Made by a program: the position numbers and the translations under genes. From Burkholderiales bacterium (GTDB lineage: Bacteria > Pseudomonadota > Gammaproteobacteria > Burkholderiales > Burkholderiaceae_C): 64,000 nt of DNA. The DNA lies in contig JAFKGD010000012.1 of assembly GCA_017307855.1 (NCBI GenBank), positions 62,001 to 126,000 of the forward strand. The letters are read 5' to 3'. Under the pieces are notes generated by a model. The model had not been told where the DNA came from and searched no databases. It saw only the letters and a list, made by a program, of their open reading frames with translations. Below, one piece after another: positions 58,995 through 64,000 of this stretch (position 1 is the first letter of the stretch; every line of letters starts with the position of its first letter).

Positions 58995-61223
58995 ATGACC
59001 CCGTCCTTCGACACCTTGCGCGCTTTCCCTCATGACGCCCTGACTCGCGTGCGCAATCAGCCCCTGCGCGCGCGCAATGCCTTCGGACGTCACATGGAAC
59101 GCGGTGCGGCCTTTCATGCGGCGGGTCTGGCCGACTACGCGCTGGCCGAATTCGAACACGCCCTGTCGCTGCAGCCCGGCGACGCGCAGGCGGCCAGTGC
59201 GCGGGCCACCGTACTGCTGGAGCAGCGGCGTCCGCAGGCGGCACGTCAGACCTTGCTCGCCTGCACGCAAACACTGTCTGCCAACGCCGACGGGTGCTGC
59301 AATCTGGCGCTGGCGCATGCCATCGGCGGCGACGCCGAGGCTGCCCGGCAGATGTACGAACGGGCGCTGAATCTCGCTCCTGCGCACGCGGGCGCGCTGG
59401 AAGGGCTGGTTCGCGAGGCCGGCGCACGGCGCGACTGGGATGCGGCATTGATCCATGCCGAAGCTGCCGCGCGGGCGCATCCGTCGCGGCCGGCGACCTG
59501 GCTCCTGTGGATCGACACGCTGCTGCATGCGCGACGTCCCCACGACGCGCTTGCCGTGATCGATGGACAGTCTGCACAAGCAGCAGGGGGCCAGCCGCAG
59601 GCCCTGGTGACCTCCGCTGCACATGGCGTGCGCCGCGCCTTGGCCCAGGCGTTGATCGGGCAATGGGACCAGGCCCGGGCGACGCTGGTCGGCCTGCCGG
59701 CAGGCCATGGGCCCGGGGCACTGGCGCTGCTGCAGGCCGGACTGTTGCCATCGCTTGGCATCGGCCACGGCGCAGCACGAGGTGTGGATGTGGTGTTGTG
59801 GTGCGCTCAATACGCCGCCGCTGGCGTGGCCGAGGGGCACTGGCATTGCGCCTCGACGCTGTCGCAGATGCTCCAGGCCGCCTCCCGTGCCGACGCCCCC
59901 GCGACATCGCCGGCCTTGTGGCAGATCGCACGGCCGCAGCTCGACAGCCTGCCATTGCCCGACAGCACACTGGCTGCTTGCCTCGCACGGGCCGATGCAG
60001 CAGACCTGGCGGCCCGCCCCGCCAACGATTCACTCGCCCCCCCGCTGCCGCGCAGCGACGGCCGGCTGCGCATCGCGCTGCTGATACCGCCGCTCGATGC
60101 GATGCGCGTCCACTGGCTGGCTCACCAACTCGCATCCCATCACCCGGGTCGATTCGACCTGCGCGCCTATGCTGCACTGAATCCTGATTCCGCAGATCCG
60201 GCCGAGGCAGCCGCGCTCGCGGCACTGTCCTCGCGGGTCGATCAGCTGCTCCCCATCGGACACCTGAGCGACGCCGAGCTGGTGGCACGCATCCGGCTGG
60301 ACCAGCCGGACCTGCTCATCGACCTGTCCGCCAGCCATCCGGCCGGACGACCTGCGGTCTCAGCCCGTCGCCTGGCCTCGGTCCATGCCCGGTTGCATGC
60401 CGTTCCGGCGCATGCGGCCGACGCACCATACGACTATCTGATCACCGATCTGTTCACGCATGCGGGCACACCTCCTGCGGCCGGCGGCGCGTGGGCACGG
60501 GTGCCGGGCTCGACATGGCTGGTCCCCGCTCCGGCAAGCACGGCCGGATGGCAGGACGAGCCTTCGGACGCCTCATCTGTCCGTCTGACGGCCTGGGTCG
60601 CGGCAACCTGCATCGACGAACAGAGCTTCGCCCTCTGGATGCGCCTGCTGCGACAACTCGATGGCGCCGTGCTCGAGCTCCTTGCATTGCCTCCCGATAC
60701 TCAGGCACGCCTGCGGCGCGAAGCCGCACGGCACGATGTGGCGCCAGCACGGCTGTGGTTCGGCGATCCATCGGCCGCGCCCGAAGGTCGCCGCATCCAC
60801 CTCGATCCTCTGCTGCGCAGCGACCCGATAGCGGTATCGAATGCGTTGGTCCGGGGTGAGGTCGTGCTGGCCTGTGCAGGCCAGCGCACGGCATCGCGGC
60901 CCGGCGCGGCCATCCTGCATGGCGCAGGCATGCCGCAGTGGGTCGCCTCCGACCCTGAAGCTCTGTTCACACTCGCTTCGCACCTGGCCACCGATGCCGT
61001 GGCGCTGCGTGGCATGCGGGCCGAACTGTCGCAAGCCCGCATCGAAGGCCTTGCCGATCCGGCGTCGCCCGGGTGGTGGAACAGCCGCGCCCGCGCCGCC
61101 GAACTCGGCTGGGCTTTCACGCACATGGTCGAACGCGCGCGAGCCGGTCTGCCGCCCGCGTCTTTCGAAGTGCCGTGCGGCGCGGTACCCCCGCCGCTCA
61201 GCCTGCGGCCAGCTGCTCCCTGA
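58995..61223 (+). CDS. TPR protein with degenerate GT41 (O-GlcNAc transferase/SPY-like) domain
   Basis: A 742-residue cytoplasmic protein from ATG 58995. The N-terminal part (about 30-330) is made of TPR-like repeats (ADYALAEFEHALSLQPGD; AARQMYERALNLAPAHAGAL). The C-terminal part (about 355-725) resembles OGT-family glycosyltransferases: GRLRIALLIPPLDAMRVHWL, IRLDQPDLLIDLSASHPAGR, APYDYLITDLFTH, FALWMRLLRQLDGAVLELLA, and AILHGAGMPQWVASDPEALF ending in GLPPASFEV. The catalytic residues expected from human OGT are not where they should be (see findings). The 3' end overlaps prpE by 26 bp on the opposite strand. It could use another donor or be inactive. Confidence 0.75.
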   Translation: MTPSFDTLRAFPHDALTRVRNQPLRARNAFGRHMERGAAFHAAGLADYALAEFEHALSLQPGDAQAASARATVLLEQRRPQAARQTLLACTQTLSANADGCCNLALAHAIGGDAEAARQMYERALNLAPAHAGALEGLVREAGARRDWDAALIHAEAAARAHPSRPATWLLWIDTLLHARRPHDALAVIDGQSAQAAGGQPQALVTSAAHGVRRALAQALIGQWDQARATLVGLPAGHGPGALALLQAGLLPSLGIGHGAARGVDVVLWCAQYAAAGVAEGHWHCASTLSQMLQAASRADAPATSPALWQIARPQLDSLPLPDSTLAACLARADAADLAARPANDSLAPPLPRSDGRLRIALLIPPLDAMRVHWLAHQLASHHPGRFDLRAYAALNPDSADPAEAAALAALSSRVDQLLPIGHLSDAELVARIRLDQPDLLIDLSASHPAGRPAVSARRLASVHARLHAVPAHAADAPYDYLITDLFTHAGTPPAAGGAWARVPGSTWLVPAPASTAGWQDEPSDASSVRLTAWVAATCIDEQSFALWMRLLRQLDGAVLELLALPPDTQARLRREAARHDVAPARLWFGDPSAAPEGRRIHLDPLLRSDPIAVSNALVRGEVVLACAGQRTASRPGAAILHGAGMPQWVASDPEALFTLASHLATDAVALRGMRAELSQARIEGLADPASPGWWNSRARAAELGWAFTHMVERARAGLPPASFEVPCGAVPPPLSLRPAAP

Positions 61224-63096
61224 CCTGCTGCAGCGCCGTCGGATCCTCGATCGTGGTCAGATCGCCCGGGTCGCGCCCCTCGCAAACGGCCTGGATGGCA
61301 CGGCGCAGCAGCTTGCCGCTGCGCGTCTTGGGCAGCGCGTTCACAAAGCGCACGCGCGCGGGCCGGGCGACGGCGCCAAGCTGGGTATCCACAGCCTTCA
61401 TGATTTCGCCTTCCAGCCGCTGACGCGCCGCCTCGTCGGCCACGCTGGCCGGGTTGCGCACCACGGCGAAGGCCATCGCCACCTGACCCTTGAGCGTGTC
61501 GGCCACGCCGACCACGGCCACCTCTGCCACGGCCGGATGGCTGGCGATGCTTTCCTCGATCTCCCGCGTGCCCAGCCGATGGCCGGCCACGTTGATGACG
61601 TCGTCCGTGCGGCCGAGGATGAAAAAGTAGCCGTCCTTGTCGCGGATGCCCCAGTCAAAGGTGTTGTAGACCTGCCGGCCGGGGATGCTGTCCCAGTAGG
61701 TGCGCACGAAGCGCTCGTCGTCGCGCCACACGGTCTGCATGAAACCGGGTGGGGTGGGCCCTTCGATGACCACCACGCCCTTCTGGCCGGGTTCGGTCAG
61801 CTCTTCGCCCGTGCCTTCGTGAAGCAGCTTCACCTTGTAGCCGTACATCGGCACGCCCGGGCTGCCGAAGCGTGCGGGCGTGTCCTCGATGCCGCGTGCG
61901 AGCGTGAGGATGGGCCAGCCACTTTCGGTCTGCCAGTAGTTGTCGATGATGGGCACGCTTAAGGACTCGCTGATCCAGCGCGCGGTGGGTTCGTCCAGCG
62001 GCTCGCCGGCCAGGAACAGCGCGCGCAGGCTCGACAGGTCGTGCCGCTTCAGCAACGCCGCATCGTGCTTCTTGAGCACGCGCACCGCCGTCGGCGAGCT
62101 GAACATCACGCTCACCTTGTACTTCTCGACCAGCCTCCACCACACGGCGCCGTCGGGCCGTACCGGCAGGCCTTCATACACGATGGTGGCCATGCCGGCG
62201 ATCAGCGGGCCGTAGACGATGTAGCTGTGGCCCACCACCCAGCCGATGTCGCTGGTGCAGAAGTACGTCTCGCCCGGTGCGCCGCGGAAGATGTGCTGCA
62301 TGCTCGCGGCCAGCGCCACGGCATAGCCGCCGGTGTCCCGCTGCACGCCCTTGGGGCGGCCCGTGGTGCCGCTGGTGTAGATGGTGTAGCTGGGCTCGGT
62401 GGCGTCCAGCCATTCGCAGGGTACCTGCACGCCGGCATGGCGGTCGCGCAGGGCCGACCACGCATGGTCGCGGCCCGGCACGAGACTCATGGGCGCGAGG
62501 CCGCGCTCGACCAGCACCACGGCTTGGGGCTTGTGCGTGGCCAGGCGGATGGCTTCGTCGAGCAGCGGCTTGTAGGGCACGACCTTGCCCGCGCGCGACC
62601 CCGCGTCGGCGCTCACGATCACACGCGGCTCGGCATCGTCGATGCGGCTGGCCAGCGACACCGACGCGAATCCGCCGAACACCACGCAATGGATGGCGCC
62701 GATGCGCGCGCAGGCCAGCATGGCGAACACGGCTTCGGCAATCATGGGCATATAGATCAGCACGCGGTCGCCGCGCTGCACACCCAGCGCGAGCAGCATG
62801 GCGGCGGCACGCTGCACCTCGTCGTGCAGTTCGGCGAAGGTGTAGCTGCGCTCCTGCCCGGTTTCGGTGGAAACGGCGATCAGCGCGGCCTGCTGCGCGC
62901 GCGCGGGCAGGTGGCGATCGACCGCGTTGTGGCAGAGATTGGTGGTGCCGCCCGCGAACCAGCGCGCGAACGGGGGGCGACTCCAGTCGCACACCTGCGT
63001 GGGCGGCGTGCGCCAGTCGATCAGGCGGGCCTGTTCGGCCCAGAAGGCATCCGGCTGCTCGACCGAGCGGCGGTGAAAGTCATCGTAGGCGCCCAC
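61198..63096 (-). CDS. prpE: propionate-CoA ligase
   Basis: Acyl-adenylate enzyme related to acetyl-CoA synthetase, activating propionate. The 632-residue protein has the AMP-binding motif YTSGTTGRPKGVQRDTGGYA, SDIGWVVGHSYIVYGPLI, the adenylation stretch NYWQTESGWPILT and the hinge GRTDDVINVAGHRLGTREIE. The C-terminal acetylatable Lys is in PKTRSGKLLRRAI. The N-terminus YDDFHRRSVEQPDAFWAEQA is typical. It is close to AcsA; the GVQRDTGGYAVAL stretch and start favour PrpE. No other methylcitrate genes are in the window. The 217-bp gap to the next gene upstream (63097-63313) holds its promoter region. Confidence 0.9.
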   Translation of the reverse strand: MGAYDDFHRRSVEQPDAFWAEQARLIDWRTPPTQVCDWSRPPFARWFAGGTTNLCHNAVDRHLPARAQQAALIAVSTETGQERSYTFAELHDEVQRAAAMLLALGVQRGDRVLIYMPMIAEAVFAMLACARIGAIHCVVFGGFASVSLASRIDDAEPRVIVSADAGSRAGKVVPYKPLLDEAIRLATHKPQAVVLVERGLAPMSLVPGRDHAWSALRDRHAGVQVPCEWLDATEPSYTIYTSGTTGRPKGVQRDTGGYAVALAASMQHIFRGAPGETYFCTSDIGWVVGHSYIVYGPLIAGMATIVYEGLPVRPDGAVWWRLVEKYKVSVMFSSPTAVRVLKKHDAALLKRHDLSSLRALFLAGEPLDEPTARWISESLSVPIIDNYWQTESGWPILTLARGIEDTPARFGSPGVPMYGYKVKLLHEGTGEELTEPGQKGVVVIEGPTPPGFMQTVWRDDERFVRTYWDSIPGRQVYNTFDWGIRDKDGYFFILGRTDDVINVAGHRLGTREIEESIASHPAVAEVAVVGVADTLKGQVAMAFAVVRNPASVADEAARQRLEGEIMKAVDTQLGAVARPARVRFVNALPKTRSGKLLRRAIQAVCEGRDPGDLTTIEDPTALQQVREQLAAG

Positions 63097-63289
63097 GGCG
63101 TTGTCTCCCTGTTGGAATTTCGGCTGGCCGCGGCAGGATGCGGGCCAACTGAATTCTTAATTATGGGAATCGCGCTTGCGGCAAGCTGACACCGGCGCAG
63201 ACCGGGAGTGCGGATTCGCAGGAAGATGAAGTTCGCCAGCGGCCGAGGCCCTGGCCCGCACGATGAATTGTGCGAGGCCCGAAAAGAAC

Positions 63290-63306
63290 GGCGCGCTCAG
63301 CGCGCC
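63290..63306 (-). terminator. terminator-like hairpin after isochorismatase gene
   Basis: Arms GGCGCGC and GCGCGCC around a TCA loop (63297-63299). On the minus strand it is followed by GTTCTTTT, just after the stop at 63314. The T-run is imperfect, so termination is probable but not certain. Confidence 0.65.
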
Positions 63307-63313
63307 GGGGCAC

Positions 63314-63922
63314 TCACTTGATGAGCGCCTGCACTTCCTTGAAGTGCGGATGCTCCGCCGTGCGCAACCACTCGAACACCACCATCTCGGTGGTGACCAG
63401 CTCGGCCCCCGCGCCAGCCAGACGGTCGAAGGCAGCATCGCGGTTGCGTTCGGTGCGCGAGCCGCAGGCATCGGTCACCACCCACACGTCGAACTCATCC
63501 TCGAGCAGGTCGAGCGCCGTCTGCAGCAGGCACACATGCGTCTCGCAACCCGAGATCACGATCTGGGTGCGGCCCGGCGCCTGTTGGGGCACAGCCTTCT
63601 GCAGGTGCTTGGGCAGGCTGCGCGCATTGCCCTGAGGCGGGCGCGCAGCGGGGGGCTGCAGCCATTCGCCCAGGCCCTCTTCCACCGCGCTGAACTGCAT
63701 CTTGGCCAGCGTGCGCGAGAACAGCGCGCGCAGCTCGGGGGCGGTCTCGCCCAGCCTGGAGGGGTTCTGCTCGGTGCCCCACACGGGCACGCGCAGCAGG
63801 CCGGCAGCGCGTGCCAGCCGCACGGCATTGGCCTGCACCTGGGCACCGTCGGCGATGGCGGGCATGAGCCGGGGCTGGTAGTCCACCAGGACCAGTTGGG
63901 ATTGTTCTGCGTCGAGCAGCAT
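63314..63922 (-). CDS. isochorismatase-family hydrolase
   Basis: Cysteine hydrolase of the isochorismatase-like superfamily, 202 residues. The proposed triad is visible: Asp14 in VLVDYQPRLMP, Lys74 in TLAKMQFSA, and Cys131 in the conserved GCETHVCLLQTALDLL block. The final segment RTERNRDAAFDRLAGAGAEL is also usual for the group. Close relatives are often called hydrolases of unknown substrate (YcaC-like); nothing nearby identifies the substrate. ATG 63922 is used. Confidence 0.88.
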   Translation of the reverse strand: MLLDAEQSQLVLVDYQPRLMPAIADGAQVQANAVRLARAAGLLRVPVWGTEQNPSRLGETAPELRALFSRTLAKMQFSAVEEGLGEWLQPPAARPPQGNARSLPKHLQKAVPQQAPGRTQIVISGCETHVCLLQTALDLLEDEFDVWVVTDACGSRTERNRDAAFDRLAGAGAELVTTEMVVFEWLRTAEHPHFKEVQALIK

Positions 63923-63977
63923 GATCTTTTTCTTTCGTCGTTCGGCCCGGCGGCGACCGCGCCGCCGCAGCCCCCGA

Positions 63978-64000
63978 TTAGACCGCAGCCACCACGCCGC
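63978..64000 (-). CDS. possible 3' end of a further gene, cut by window edge
   Basis: On the minus strand the last bases read Gly-Val-Val-Ala-Ala-Val and then TAA, which looks like a C-terminus, and the 55 bp between it and the isochorismatase start contain no start signal for anything else. A GC hairpin (63948-63967, CGGCGGCG with CGCCGCCG) follows it. Only six codons are visible, so this is weak. Confidence 0.3.

Noticed and set aside
63948..63967. GC-rich hairpin near the right edge as an intrinsic terminator
   Set aside because: The stem is perfect, but no T-run follows on either strand and the gene it would close is barely visible.

Overview
The window is GC-rich, densely coded chromosomal DNA from a betaproteobacterium, most likely Burkholderiales and probably Comamonadaceae. 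The signs are the gene order rlmN-pilW-rodZ-ispG-hisS-yfgM-bamB-der-hfq-hflX-hflK-hflC-hisZ-purA, the ilvI-ilvH-ilvC-pssA-leuA block, the aat-bpt pair and a structured RNA leader in front of sucA. About 60 protein genes are supported. I saw no rRNA, complete tRNA, insertion sequence, prophage or CRISPR array, and most genes are housekeeping.

Layout. 1-6.2 kb: a UvrD/Rep-type helicase cut by the window edge, two small unknown genes, the N-degron transferases aat and bpt, an IclR regulator and a PBP7-type peptidase. 6.3-14.3 kb (minus strand): branched-chain amino acid synthesis (ilvI, ilvH, ilvC), pssA and two different 2-isopropylmalate synthases in tandem. The upstream leuA copy is preceded by a leucine-rich leader peptide and a terminator, which looks like an attenuator. 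14.5-17.8 kb (plus): a sigma factor with a membrane partner, DUF3106, RDD, dgkA and LOG genes. 17.9-25.4 kb: rlmB, a small membrane protein with an L7/L12-like motif, the divergent ybbA/tesA pair, metC, hpt, purA and hisZ. 25.4-41 kb (minus): the hflCKX-hfq-der-bamB-hisS-ispG-pilW-rlmN-ndk-rluB-scpB string. 41-47.7 kb: rluD/bamD, dinG, a PP2C phosphatase and zapE. 47.8-53.5 kb (minus): sucA-sucB-lpdA, the 2-oxoglutarate dehydrogenase complex.

53.7-61.2 kb is the one clearly accessory-looking region. A Slam-like (type XI secretion) outer-membrane protein is followed by a 954-residue exported FecR-domain protein. That protein ends in three diverged repeats, each closing with a motif like that of TbpB beta-barrels. 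Next to them lie a GT4-type glycosyltransferase and a TPR protein resembling O-GlcNAc transferase (GT41) that lacks key catalytic residues. I read this as a surface-protein export locus, possibly with a glycosylation module. 61.2-64 kb holds prpE, an isochorismatase-family hydrolase and probably the last codons of another gene.

Starts were chosen by family length, Shine-Dalgarno sequence and overlap with the previous gene. All function calls come from reading motifs and recalled family features; no searches were run.
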